Both the position numbers and the translations under genes were made by a program. The notes under the pieces were generated by a model, which was not told the DNA's origin, did no database searches, and saw only the letters and a program-made list of their open reading frames with translations. A DNA stretch of 64,000 bases from JAZKFT01 sp040386335. Its GTDB lineage: Bacteria > Bacteroidota > Bacteroidia > Chitinophagales > Chitinophagaceae. The stretch covers positions 372,001 to 436,000 of the forward strand of contig JAZKFT010000018.1 of NCBI GenBank assembly GCA_040386335.1, read 5' to 3'. This document shows positions 15,786 to 23,860 of the stretch, one piece after another; position 1 is the stretch's first letter; each line of letters opens with the position of its first letter.

Positions 15786-17498
15786 ATGGACAGAAAAGCC
15801 TTTCTAAATACCCTGCTGGCCCCGCCATTTAAAAAGAAAAGCGGTGCCGGGTCCGCGATTCCTGCAACTCCGGCCAGGCAAGAAGAAACGCCATTGTACC
15901 TGCGAAGTGGGGTGACACCTTATCCCGGCAGCTGGACGGAGAATGAAGTGATCCATTTATTGAAACGGCTACAGTTTGGAGCTCCAAAAGAAGAAGTGGA
16001 TTATTTTAAAACGCTTACCTATACCCAGGCTGTGGATCTGCTGCTAAATACGACCAATCCCAATCCCGGGTTTCCTATAAAAACCTATACTCTTGACCCT
16101 GTAAATACCCCAAGGACAGATCCCGACTGGAGCATTTCCTCCGGCAATACCTGGGTGAATATCCAAAGTAATGATGGCTCGGTCAATAGTGGCAGGCGGA
16201 CCTCTTCAAAAGGGTGGTGGTTCCACCTGATGATCAACCAACCCAGGAGTATTGAAGAAAAAATGGTGTTGTTCTGGGCGAATCACTTTTCGGTGGAGTT
16301 TGATACCGTGAACTATGGTACTTATATCTATAAACACCTGAATACCATCCGTAACCACAGTCTTGGCAATTTTAAGGCACTTACAAAAGCCATTACGCTG
16401 GAAGCTTCAATGCTTACCTACCTTAATGGTTATCTGAATACAAGGACGGCACCAGACGAGAACTATGCCAGGGAGTTATTGGAATTATTTACCCTTGGCA
16501 AAGGTCCGGGAAGTCAGTATACTGAACAAGATGTGCAGGCGGCAGCGAAAGTGCTGACGGGATACCGGATTACAAATGCCACTTCTACCTATTTTTTCGA
16601 CAGTAGCCGGCACGACACAACCAACAAACAGTTCTCAGGGTTTTTTAATGGTACCATCATCAATGGGATTGCCGGTGGAGGTGGAGCGACCGAACTGGAC
16701 AGTCTGCTCAACATGATTTTTGAACAGGAAGAAGTGTCAAAGTTTATCAGCCGCTGTCTCTATCGGTTTTTTGTATATGGTAATATTTCGGCAGACGTGG
16801 AAATAAATGTGATCACGCCGATGGCGGCTGCTTTTAGGGCGGCCAACTACGACATAAAGCCTGTGCTGGAATTGCTGTTTAAAAGTGAACATTTCTTTGA
16901 TGTACTTACGCAGGGCGCCATGATCAAAAGCCCGCTTGATTATATCGTTGGCCAGGTACGGGAATTTAAACTCCGGTTTCCACCGGCCAGCAATGCAATT
17001 GTGTATTATAAAATGTTAGGATACCTTCTTGGCAACGCCGCCACACAAGATCAGAACCTCGGCGATCCGCCCAATGTAAGCGGATGGGCCGCCTATTACC
17101 AGGATCCTATTTATGATAAAAGCTGGATCAATACCGACACATACACCAAGCGGCTCCTTCACAATACCAGCATGCTGGGCGGCTACACCAATACCAATCA
17201 GAAAATACAACTGGACTGGATCAGTTTTGCCAAACGTATGACCAACCCCGGAGACCCGAATATATTGGTCCAGGATTTTGTTACCTACCTGTTGCGGATG
17301 CCCTTATCGCAAGCTGCAAGGGACAGGATTAAAAGCGACACATTGCTTACCGGCCAAACTACCGACTCTTATTGGACCACTGCCTGGAACAATTATATCA
17401 CCAACCCCGGAAATTCATTGAATTTCAGTGATGTTAACACCCGGCTCCTAAGTCTTTGCAAATACATTATCAACGTAGAGGAATATCATTTGATGTAA
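15786..17498 (+). CDS. DUF1800 family protein
   Basis: A 570-residue protein with the DUF1800 signature: NEVIHLLKRLQFGAPKEEVD, FWANHFSVEF, ALTKAITLEASMLTYLNGY, NYARELLELFTLGKG, YTEQDVQAAAKVLTGYR and a C-terminal GDPPNVSGWAAY. Its start region, MDRKAFLNTLLA, has no ordinary signal peptide. The function of the family is unknown, but it is nearly always paired with a DUF1501 protein, as here. The pair is often found among secreted or surface systems. The start codon follows the longest family A repeat. Confidence 0.92.
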   Translation: MDRKAFLNTLLAPPFKKKSGAGSAIPATPARQEETPLYLRSGVTPYPGSWTENEVIHLLKRLQFGAPKEEVDYFKTLTYTQAVDLLLNTTNPNPGFPIKTYTLDPVNTPRTDPDWSISSGNTWVNIQSNDGSVNSGRRTSSKGWWFHLMINQPRSIEEKMVLFWANHFSVEFDTVNYGTYIYKHLNTIRNHSLGNFKALTKAITLEASMLTYLNGYLNTRTAPDENYARELLELFTLGKGPGSQYTEQDVQAAAKVLTGYRITNATSTYFFDSSRHDTTNKQFSGFFNGTIINGIAGGGGATELDSLLNMIFEQEEVSKFISRCLYRFFVYGNISADVEINVITPMAAAFRAANYDIKPVLELLFKSEHFFDVLTQGAMIKSPLDYIVGQVREFKLRFPPASNAIVYYKMLGYLLGNAATQDQNLGDPPNVSGWAAYYQDPIYDKSWINTDTYTKRLLHNTSMLGGYTNTNQKIQLDWISFAKRMTNPGDPNILVQDFVTYLLRMPLSQAARDRIKSDTLLTGQTTDSYWTTAWNNYITNPGNSLNFSDVNTRLLSLCKYIINVEEYHLM

Positions 17499-17508
17499 AA
17501 AATCCATT

Positions 17509-17600
17509 TGGTCATTGGGTCAATGGTCATTAAGTCATTGTCCAAAATCTATATCTAAATAGAAATGACCAGTGACCAATGACCAATGACTTAATGACCT
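17509..17600. repeat. inverted pair of degenerate repeats, GGTCATT family (family B)
   Basis: The left arm (17509-17541) reads GGTCATTGGGTCAATGG then GTCATTAAGTCATTG. The right arm (17564-17600) is its complement (AATGACCAATGACTTAATG). A 16-base segment, GGTCATTAAGTCATTG at 17526-17541, is exactly complementary to 17584-17599. The loop is only about 22 bases, so a long hairpin can form between the DUF1800 and DUF1501 genes. Confidence 0.7.
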
Positions 17601-17637
17601 GTCCTATAAGAACATTTTAAGTTTAAAACATCGCACT

Positions 17638-19221
17638 ATGCAACGCAGAAAATTTATACGAAATTCCGCCGCCACCGCAGCTGTTGGGTTACCGGTACTC
17701 AATGGTTTAACCATGCAGGCTATGGCCGAAGGAAGCTGGTTGCATGAACTATACACAAGTACGGTGCAAACGGATCATATACTGGTGGTGATTCAGTTAA
17801 GCGGCGGCAACGATGGCCTCAATACTGTTATTCCACTGGACCAATACAGCAGCTACTATAATGCAAGGACGAATATCGCCATAGCACAAAACAAGGTGCT
17901 GGCGCTCAATGGCACTTCTGCTACCGGTCTCAACCCTGGTCTTACGGGTATTCGTGCGATGTATGATGCGGGCCATGTAAACATTGTTCAGTCGGTGAGT
18001 TACCCAACCAACAGCTATTCGCATTTCAGGGCCACCGATATTTTTATGACGGCTGCCAACTACAACGAATACCTTTCCGATGGCTGGCTGGGCCGCTATA
18101 TGAACATGGAATATCCAGGCTTCCCCAATGGCTTCCCCAATGCGACTTACCCGGATCCGCTGGGTATTCAGTATGGTTCCGGAACATCACTGATTACCCT
18201 GGGGCCAACCAGTCAAATGGGTTTTACCATCAGCGATCCCAATAAAGTGGTAACAGATTTAGGCGCAACCGGGGATGTTCCACCTGCCACGCCTGCCGGT
18301 GATAAACTCACTTATATCCGGTCTATTTCCGCACAATCAGATGCTTATTCGGTGGCCATTAAAACTGCGAATAGTGCGGCGACCAACCAGGTAACCTATC
18401 CTGCCAGCAATTCCCTGGCCGATCAGCTAAAAACTACGGCACGACTGATACACGGCGGCTTGAAAACAAAAATATACTGCTGTAGTTTTGGCGGCTTTGA
18501 CACCCACAGTAATCAAACGGCCGGTGGTGATAATGACACCGGCACCCATTTTAACCTCTTGAAAAAAGTGGGCGATGCCATCAAGGCTTTTCATGATGAT
18601 CTCACTGCAATGGGGAAAGCCAACCGTGTGATTGGTATGACGTTCAGCGAATTTGGAAGGAGGATAAAAAGTAATGCCAGCACGGGGACCGATCATGGCG
18701 CAGCCTGGCCGATGTTTCTTTTTGGTTCGCAGGTAACAGGTGGTATTACCGGTTTTAATCCAATTATCCCCGCAATAGCAGGCGTTAACGATCAGATTGC
18801 GATGCAAACGGATTTCAGAACCATTTACAATTCCCTGCTCCAGCGCTGGTTATGCCAGGACAGCCTGAGCGCCAACACAATATTGAATAATCCCGGTGGT
18901 TATCCATCTATTGATATTTGCAGCAATACAGAATGTACGCCTGTTGTTCCACCAACTGTTGAATACAGCCTGGTACGCAACTATCCCAACCCCGTGATCA
19001 ACTACACGACCGTGGAATTCAAGACCGACGGCGGCCATACACTCATGCAGCTCGTAGGGCCAAACGGTCGATTGATCAGCACCATTATGGAACAAACATT
19101 CAATGGCCCTTATACCGGTACAAAACGGGTGGATATGAGCGGTTTGCAGACAGGTATGTACTATATCCGCTTTCAGAATGGGAATAAGAGCCAGATGAAA
19201 CAGGTGATGAAGTTGAAGTGA
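17638..19221 (+). CDS. DUF1501 family protein with T9SS type A sorting domain
   Basis: A 527-residue protein. Its N-terminus, MQRRKFIRNSAATAAVGLPV, resembles a twin-arginine signal. The DUF1501 core is sulfatase/alkaline-phosphatase-like: VVIQLSGGNDGLNTVIP, YSHFRATDIFMTA, CCSFGGFDTHSNQ, TFSEFGRRIKSNASTGTDHG. The last 85 residues (YSLVRNYPNPVINYTTVEF to the end QMKQVMKLK) are a Por-type C-terminal sorting domain for type IX secretion. It probably acts with the DUF1800 protein encoded just upstream. The substrate is unknown. Confidence 0.92.
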   Translation: MQRRKFIRNSAATAAVGLPVLNGLTMQAMAEGSWLHELYTSTVQTDHILVVIQLSGGNDGLNTVIPLDQYSSYYNARTNIAIAQNKVLALNGTSATGLNPGLTGIRAMYDAGHVNIVQSVSYPTNSYSHFRATDIFMTAANYNEYLSDGWLGRYMNMEYPGFPNGFPNATYPDPLGIQYGSGTSLITLGPTSQMGFTISDPNKVVTDLGATGDVPPATPAGDKLTYIRSISAQSDAYSVAIKTANSAATNQVTYPASNSLADQLKTTARLIHGGLKTKIYCCSFGGFDTHSNQTAGGDNDTGTHFNLLKKVGDAIKAFHDDLTAMGKANRVIGMTFSEFGRRIKSNASTGTDHGAAWPMFLFGSQVTGGITGFNPIIPAIAGVNDQIAMQTDFRTIYNSLLQRWLCQDSLSANTILNNPGGYPSIDICSNTECTPVVPPTVEYSLVRNYPNPVINYTTVEFKTDGGHTLMQLVGPNGRLISTIMEQTFNGPYTGTKRVDMSGLQTGMYYIRFQNGNKSQMKQVMKLK

Positions 19222-19268
19222 TTGTGGTTAGTTGATTGGTTTACTGGTTGCTTAGTTGATTAGTTTAA
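19221..19268 (+). repeat. degenerate repeat, TTAGTTGATTGG family (family D)
   Basis: Words GGTTAGTTGATTGG and TTGCTTAGTTGATTAG begin at the stop codon of the DUF1501 gene. The family recurs at 23672-23857 and 29614-29667. Confidence 0.55.
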
Positions 19269-19301
19269 CCATCACTATTCCGATATTCATTCCGAATTGC
19301 T

Positions 19302-19346
19302 AAAAAACCAAAGTCCCGGGGAGTAGGCCCGGGACTTTGGTTTTTT
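19302..19346. terminator. bidirectional intrinsic terminator
   Basis: AAAAAACCAAAGTCCCGGG (19302-19320) pairs perfectly with CCCGGGACTTTGGTTTTTT (19328-19346) around GAGTAGG. It serves the DUF1501 gene (plus) and the TonB-like gene (minus), whose stop codon at 19345-19347 overlaps the stem. Confidence 0.92.
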
Positions 19347-19854
19347 ATTGTAACTGGAAGGTGATCGTCTGCACAAACCTGTGCTTAACCTTTCTGCCGT
19401 TTTGTTCCGCAGGTTTCCAATTGGGGCCCTTCCTAATAATTCTTTCTGCTTCCTGAGCAAGGCCATCTCCGGGGTCGTTTAGCGCAGCAACTTCCGAAAG
19501 TGTTCCATTACTTTCTACAACCACTTGTACTTTTACTGTACCTTGGGTTTTATTTTTAGCTGCTTTTTTAGGATAATTTAAATTGCGTTCCAAATACCTT
19601 CTCCAACCATCAAGGCCACCTGGAAATTCAGCAGGCACTTCTACTTTTATAAAAGTTTTATCGTCGTAAGTTGAATCTGCTTTTTGAAGAACTTTCAAAC
19701 TGTCGGTTTGTTCTTCAAAATCTTTTTCAACGAAATAAATATTTGTTGCTTTTGACTTTGTATAGTTCAACAGTACCAGGCCAATAATAAGAGTGGTTGT
19801 CAGGACAGCCAGCAATATTTTTGCATGTCTTTTGTTCTTTATTCTTGCAAGCAT
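19345..19854 (-). CDS. energy transducer TonB-like protein (TonB C-terminal domain)
   Basis: From MLARIKNKRHAKILLAVLTT the protein has 169 residues. A short cytoplasmic stretch is followed by one membrane helix (about residues 11-30) and a periplasmic segment ending in a TonB C-terminal domain: FPGGLDGWRRYLERNLNYPK, AAKNKTQGTVKVQVVVESNG, ALNDPGDGLAQEAERIIRKGPNWKP. Such proteins contact outer-membrane receptors or plug-like domains. It lies 105 bases downstream of the M56-amidase-plug gene in the same direction and probably in the same unit. The longer frame to 19941 has an unlikely N-terminus. Confidence 0.85.
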   Translation of the reverse strand: MLARIKNKRHAKILLAVLTTTLIIGLVLLNYTKSKATNIYFVEKDFEEQTDSLKVLQKADSTYDDKTFIKVEVPAEFPGGLDGWRRYLERNLNYPKKAAKNKTQGTVKVQVVVESNGTLSEVAALNDPGDGLAQEAERIIRKGPNWKPAEQNGRKVKHRFVQTITFQLQ

Positions 19855-19959
19855 TTTTTCTATTTTGAGAATGCAAAATAGGAAGAATAAATGTACTCCC
19901 AAATTGCTGCTAACCTTAGAGCGCAAAATCCGGCGCAACAAACACGCTCATAATTACAT

Positions 19960-22167
19960 TTAATTTGGTAACGACTTAGTCGTTTTGTTTTTCTCTGCCT
20001 CCTTTATGATGTTAAGGGTTACCGGCACTTTTGGTGCCTGTTTACTGTAAATTAAGATCACGCCATTTTTTCCTCCGTCGCCGTATAATTTGGTAGCAGA
20101 TTCGCCTTTAAGAACCGTGATGCTTTCAATATCGCCGGGGTTCAGCTCGTTTAATAGTGTCTTGTCTTTGATTACGCCATCAAGCACATAAAGGGGTTGC
20201 ACTTCACTGTTGATATCCAGTCCTTTCTTTTCATGAAGTTGAATATTGACATTTGTGTTGGCGTTGAAATTGGTGTTGACATTGGTATTTACGCTGGCAT
20301 TTACTTTGGCGTTCACGTTAACATTCGCGTTGGCGTTAATATTCGGATTTGCGTTAACATTGGTCTGGACATTGGCGTTAGCGTTGGTATTAACCATTGT
20401 CTTAATAGTAGCATGTGCATTTGCGTTAACGTTGGTATTAACGATGACGTTTTTTACTTCCCCATTTACATTTTCATCGACAGTGACGCTAATGGTTTTC
20501 GGAAAATTTTTCTCCACGATGCTGTCTTTTGTTACCTGTATTTTGACAATTCCGCTTGTTTTTTTCTCCACCAGTTTCAGCTTTATAGAATCCCCATAAT
20601 ACTTACTAAGCGGAATTTCTTTCAACTCTACTTCCTGCAAATCCAGGGCTACTGTCTCCTTTGCTTTTTTACCATGTTTCGCCAATGCGTTCAAAATGTC
20701 TTTGGCAAGAGTTTCCTGGTTTTTAGGCTGCTGCATAAAGGCGGCATCCACGGGATTGGTGATATACCCCAGCTCCAGCAAAACAGATGGTACGGTGTTT
20801 TGCTCCAGGACATAAATGTTCTGCCCACTTCTTGTTTTTAGAATACTGGCAACCGGAAGGCCATGCCCACTGATCTCGTCCAGAAAACCAGAAGCGATCA
20901 CCCTGCTTTGTTTGTTCAGCATAGAATTGTTATTGCTTACAAACGCTTCAATGCCCCGTTGCTTTATGGCAGCCTTACTATCGTCGCTGTTCATGTGCAG
21001 GCTGATAAAAAAGTCGGCATTGTTTTCTTTGGCAAGATTGGTACGATAACGCAGGGCAGCATCCTTGTTTGTAGTGTTACCCGGCAGCGAATCAGTGTTC
21101 CGTGTAAGGATCACATTAATGTTGGTGCCTTCAGAAAGTGCTTTGATCTTTTGCGCCAATTGCAGCGAAATGGCGTCTTCTTTGATACCATTTGCGGTTA
21201 CTACACCGTTATCGGCGCCACCATGGCCGGCATCAATGATCACAGTTAACGGCTCAGGTGCATTTAAGACGCCCTGTTCACGCAGCTCTTTGTATTTAAA
21301 TGAAAACAGGAACAATGCAAAGGCGGCCAGCGGCATTACCATCAGGCGGCGCACATAACTGAATTTTGGATTGGTGCTTGTTGTAAGCATGGCAAATCTT
21401 CTTTTTAATTGTGAATGAAAAAATGGATTGGCGAGGGCAAACTGTTCGTGGCCCATGGCCTTCATCAGCAACAGCGATGCGTACTGCAGGTTCTCATCGC
21501 CGGCCGATGCTTTTTTGTCGGCTATAAATTCATGTATAACAGATAACTCTCTCCTTATAAAATACAACACCGGGTTCCACCAGGCTAATGCAATCAGCAC
21601 TTCCATAAAAACCTTGTCGGTACTGTGTTTTTCGTTTACGTGGGCCAATTCATGGGCCAGCATCTGCTGTCCTTTTTCACTGTTAAGTGCAATGCGTTTG
21701 TTCCAGAAAATCGTCCTGAAAAAAGAGAAAGGTGTTCCCTGCTCCTGTGTGTTGTAAAAGGCGATGCCATCGATAAACTCGCAGGGATACCGCAGTTTCA
21801 GCTTTTGTATTTTAATAATATTTTTTACAAACACCATGGCCAAAAAAACCACGACCAATACATAGAAACCGGTAACCGCAAACTGCCAGGTAAACTGGAA
21901 CCGGTGCGTTGCATTCAGTTCAGAAATAAACAGATCGGGCATGCCCACCATTTCCACGCCCCTCACCAGTAAAGGCGTTTCTTCTGCCGTGGAAAACGGG
22001 ATAGATATTTTCATCAAAGGCAATACAAATGGCAACACAGTCGCCGCCAAAAGATAATACCGGTTCCACTGGTGAAAGCGGTTATTCCGCAATGCCAGCC
22101 TATAATAACCCAACAATACAGCACTGCAAAAAATTACTTTGAGGCAATAGTATAGAATCGTCAGCAT
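19960..22167 (-). CDS. M56 (BlaR1-like) membrane metallopeptidase fused to N-acetylmuramoyl-L-alanine amidase and TonB-plug-like domain
   Basis: A 735-residue multidomain protein. Residues 1-290 are a BlaR1/M56 module: helices near 3-25, 38-58, 95-118 and 273-290, zinc motif HELAH at 172-176, third ligand region HEFIAD at 212-217. Residues 306-495 are an Amidase_3 domain with zinc ligands H315 (DAGHGG), E330 and H391, and catalytic E465 (LLELGY). Residues 579-642 are a low-complexity run with Asn at nearly every second position. Residues 651-712 resemble the TonB receptor plug (PLYVLDGVIKDKTLLNELNP, DIESITVLKGESATKLYG). By BlaR1 topology the amidase and plug would be periplasmic. A BlaI repressor gene lies upstream. 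M56-plug fusions are known in Bacteroidota; the inserted amidase is unusual. Confidence 0.88.
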   Translation of the reverse strand: MLTILYYCLKVIFCSAVLLGYYRLALRNNRFHQWNRYYLLAATVLPFVLPLMKISIPFSTAEETPLLVRGVEMVGMPDLFISELNATHRFQFTWQFAVTGFYVLVVVFLAMVFVKNIIKIQKLKLRYPCEFIDGIAFYNTQEQGTPFSFFRTIFWNKRIALNSEKGQQMLAHELAHVNEKHSTDKVFMEVLIALAWWNPVLYFIRRELSVIHEFIADKKASAGDENLQYASLLLMKAMGHEQFALANPFFHSQLKRRFAMLTTSTNPKFSYVRRLMVMPLAAFALFLFSFKYKELREQGVLNAPEPLTVIIDAGHGGADNGVVTANGIKEDAISLQLAQKIKALSEGTNINVILTRNTDSLPGNTTNKDAALRYRTNLAKENNADFFISLHMNSDDSKAAIKQRGIEAFVSNNNSMLNKQSRVIASGFLDEISGHGLPVASILKTRSGQNIYVLEQNTVPSVLLELGYITNPVDAAFMQQPKNQETLAKDILNALAKHGKKAKETVALDLQEVELKEIPLSKYYGDSIKLKLVEKKTSGIVKIQVTKDSIVEKNFPKTISVTVDENVNGEVKNVIVNTNVNANAHATIKTMVNTNANANVQTNVNANPNINANANVNVNAKVNASVNTNVNTNFNANTNVNIQLHEKKGLDINSEVQPLYVLDGVIKDKTLLNELNPGDIESITVLKGESATKLYGDGGKNGVILIYSKQAPKVPVTLNIIKEAEKNKTTKSLPN

Positions 22168-22205
22168 AGCCTTATTATTTACGATTTACGATTTCGGTGT
22201 GTTGC

Positions 22206-22265
22206 AACCCTGACAGGGCTGGTTTTTGCCCCCGACTAAAGTGCGGGGCAAGCTCTGTCAGGGTT
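22206..22265. repeat. inverted repeat of palindromic CCCTGACAGGG (family E)
   Basis: AACCCTGACAGGGCT (22206-22220) and AGCTCTGTCAGGGTT (22251-22265) are inverted copies with one mismatch, and each is itself nearly palindromic. A second pair lies at 27394-27430. It lies in the gap between the blaI and M56 genes. Confidence 0.55.
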
Positions 22266-22347
22266 TTATGAGCGTTGCTATTTATTATGAGTATTGTTTT
22301 GAAGAGTAATCAACCCTACATCCAATTCTTAACCCTCAAAGCAAGAA

Positions 22348-22428
22348 GCTCAATAGAATTACCATATTCGAACGGAGCGTCGCCAATGTCGCTCATTCAA
22401 GGCGGAAAAGCCTGGCCCCAAAAACTCC
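22348..22428 (+). repeat. dispersed repeat carrying CGAACGGAGCGTCGCCAA (family F)
   Basis: An 18-base word CGAACGGAGCGTCGCCAA here is found exactly, on the other strand, at about 27275-27293, and in degraded form at 59224-59320. Flanking similarity (GCTCAATAGAA before the word here and in the inverted 27265 copy; GCTCAATT and AAAAGC after it in the 59224 copy) suggests an element of at least 40-80 bases. Confidence 0.5.
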
Positions 22429-22463
22429 TTTCCACATTTCCACATTTCTCACATTTCCACATT
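22429..22463. repeat. degenerate tandem repeat, CCACATTTC family
   Basis: TTTCCACATTTCCACATTT and CTCACATTTCCACATT run up to and overlap the stop codon of blaI (22462-22464, minus strand). Same behaviour as the other word-like repeats but a different unit. Confidence 0.5.
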
Positions 22464-22827
22464 ATTTCTTCTTCCGCTTCAGCTCCTCCAACATCTCTTC
22501 GAGTTCCCCGATACTGATGTTTTTTTCCTTTACAAAAAACGACACCATATTGCTGAAGGAACCTTCAAAATATCCTTTTACCACCTGCTGCATGGCACCC
22601 TTGCTATATGCTTCTTTACTAACCAGCGGGTAGTATTGGTGATTGCGGCCCATCACCGTTATACCTACAAACTCTTTTTCTGTCAGAATTTTTAAAATGG
22701 TAGCTGTCGTGTTCTGATGCGGTTTCGGCTCCGGCAGTGCATCGATGATCTCCCGTAAAAAAGCCTTGTCCAGTTTCCAGATCACTTGCATGATTTGTTC
22801 TTCGGCCCGGGTTAATTGCTTTTGCAT
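22462..22827 (-). CDS. BlaI/MecI/CopY family transcriptional repressor
   Basis: A 121-residue winged-helix repressor starting MQKQLTRAEEQIMQVIWKL. The N-terminal DNA-binding domain contains LREIIDALPEPKPHQNTTAT and ILTEKEFVGITVMGRNHQY. The C-terminal helix IGELEEMLEELKRKKK is for dimerisation. Such repressors are inactivated when the partner M56 protease senses a signal. A frame start seven codons upstream (22848) is rejected because the predicted -7 box at 22846-22853 overlaps it and transcription would begin downstream of it. The partner M56 gene follows in the same direction across a 294-base repeat-rich gap. Confidence 0.9.
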   Translation of the reverse strand: MQKQLTRAEEQIMQVIWKLDKAFLREIIDALPEPKPHQNTTATILKILTEKEFVGITVMGRNHQYYPLVSKEAYSKGAMQQVVKGYFEGSFSNMVSFFVKEKNISIGELEEMLEELKRKKK

Positions 22828-22845
22828 AAAATCATTTTGATGCGC

Positions 22846-22876
22846 CAAATATATAACTAACGAATTAGTTACACAA
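22846..22876 (-). promoter_or_regulatory. blaI promoter with operator palindrome between -33 and -7
   Basis: On the minus strand a -33 TTG (22874-22876) is followed after 20 bases by TATATTTG (22846-22853), a perfect TAnnTTTG -7 box. The spacer holds a perfect palindrome, TAACTAACGAATTAGTTA on the plus strand (22854-22871; 7-bp arms, 4-base centre), of the kind bound by BlaI-type dimers. This suggests autorepression by promoter blocking. Confidence 0.7.
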
Positions 22877-22957
22877 CTATTTTTTTAGTTTAGAAAACTT
22901 TAACGAATGCGGCAGTGGCGTTTGTGTAAAAAAATGATTTGGTTAGCGGGATACGGT

Positions 22958-22965
22958 TATTTTTG
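22958..22965 (+). promoter_or_regulatory. -7 box upstream of ftsE
   Basis: TATTTTTG matches TAnnTTTG and lies 23 bases before ATG 22989. A TTTG at 22938 is slightly too close to be an ideal -33 element. Confidence 0.4.
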
Positions 22966-22988
22966 TCCGATACCCAAAAAGACAAACA

Positions 22989-23681
22989 ATGGCTGAGGCA
23001 ATCGTATCTCTTCGACACGTAAACATATACCAGGGCAATGCTTTAATACTGCAGGATGTAAACCTGGAAGTCAATAAAAATGAATTTGTGTACCTCGTTG
23101 GTAAAACAGGAACCGGCAAATCGAGCCTGCTGAAAACGCTGTACGGCGATTTGCAACTTACCGAAGGCGAAGGCAGTGTTGCAGGTCATAATCTGCGCGA
23201 TCTTACCTGGAAAACAGTTCCCTTTTTACGCCGTACCATGGGTGTGGTGTTCCAGGATTTTCAGTTGCTCACCGATCGTAACGTACATGAAAACCTGAAG
23301 TTTGTATTGCAGGCGACAGGCTGGAAGGACGAGAACATGATAGAAGCCAAAATAAACGACGTATTGGATAAAGTGGGCTTAAAAAGCAAGGGTTTTAAAA
23401 TGCCTTTTGAAATGAGTGGCGGCGAGCAGCAACGTGTGGATATAGCCCGTGCACTGCTTAACAGTCCCAAAGTAATATTGGCCGATGAGCCCACCGGTAA
23501 CCTCGATCCCGAAACCAGCGATGAGATCATGCAACTCCTGTTCCAGATCAGCAAAGACTATGGCACCGCCGTAATTATGGCCACCCACGATTATATCGTG
23601 ATCAATAAATTTCCTGCGAGGATTTTAAGAACGGAAAGGGGTAAGGTTTGGGATAGTGCGAATCGGGAGCAGGTTAGTTAA
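22989..23681 (+). CDS. ftsE: cell division ATP-binding protein FtsE
   Basis: A 230-residue ABC ATPase of the FtsE type. FtsE works with the membrane protein FtsX at the septum to control peptidoglycan hydrolases. Walker A is VGKTGTGKSSLL (about residues 37-48), the Q-loop is VVFQDFQLLTDRNV, the signature is MSGGEQQRVDIARALL, Walker B is VILADEPTGNLDPETS and the switch His is in MATHDY. No ftsX is adjacent, which is common in Bacteroidota. The last codons and the TAA lie within a family D intergenic repeat (GTTAGTTAATTAG), so the C-terminal Val-Ser is repeat-encoded. Confidence 0.93.
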   Translation: MAEAIVSLRHVNIYQGNALILQDVNLEVNKNEFVYLVGKTGTGKSSLLKTLYGDLQLTEGEGSVAGHNLRDLTWKTVPFLRRTMGVVFQDFQLLTDRNVHENLKFVLQATGWKDENMIEAKINDVLDKVGLKSKGFKMPFEMSGGEQQRVDIARALLNSPKVILADEPTGNLDPETSDEIMQLLFQISKDYGTAVIMATHDYIVINKFPARILRTERGKVWDSANREQVS

Positions 23682-23857
23682 TTAGTTGATTAGGTGACTA
23701 GTTCATTTGTTGACTTATATGTGATTTTTTATTTGATTTTGGATTTAGTTTGATAATTTGGTAGAAGGTTTCACATTGCCTCTTTGTGAACTACATGATA
23801 TTTTGCCCCGAGGAGATGGGAATGAACCAATTAACTAATCAACTAATCAACTAATCC
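23672..23857. repeat. inverted pair of degenerate repeats, TTAGTTGATTAG family (family D)
   Basis: The left arm (23672-23705) overlaps the ftsE stop: GGTTAGTTAATTAGTTGATT. The right arm (23824-23857), CCAATTAACTAATCAACTAA, is its reverse complement and ends 3 bases before ATG 23861. The core between arms is about 118 bases and AT-rich, with no ORF. Confidence 0.65.
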
Positions 23858-23860
23858 CCC

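Noticed and set aside
20197..20841. plus-strand ORF with VGV/IGI-rich repeats
   Set aside because: It is the antisense shadow of the Asn-x-Asn linker of the M56-amidase gene.
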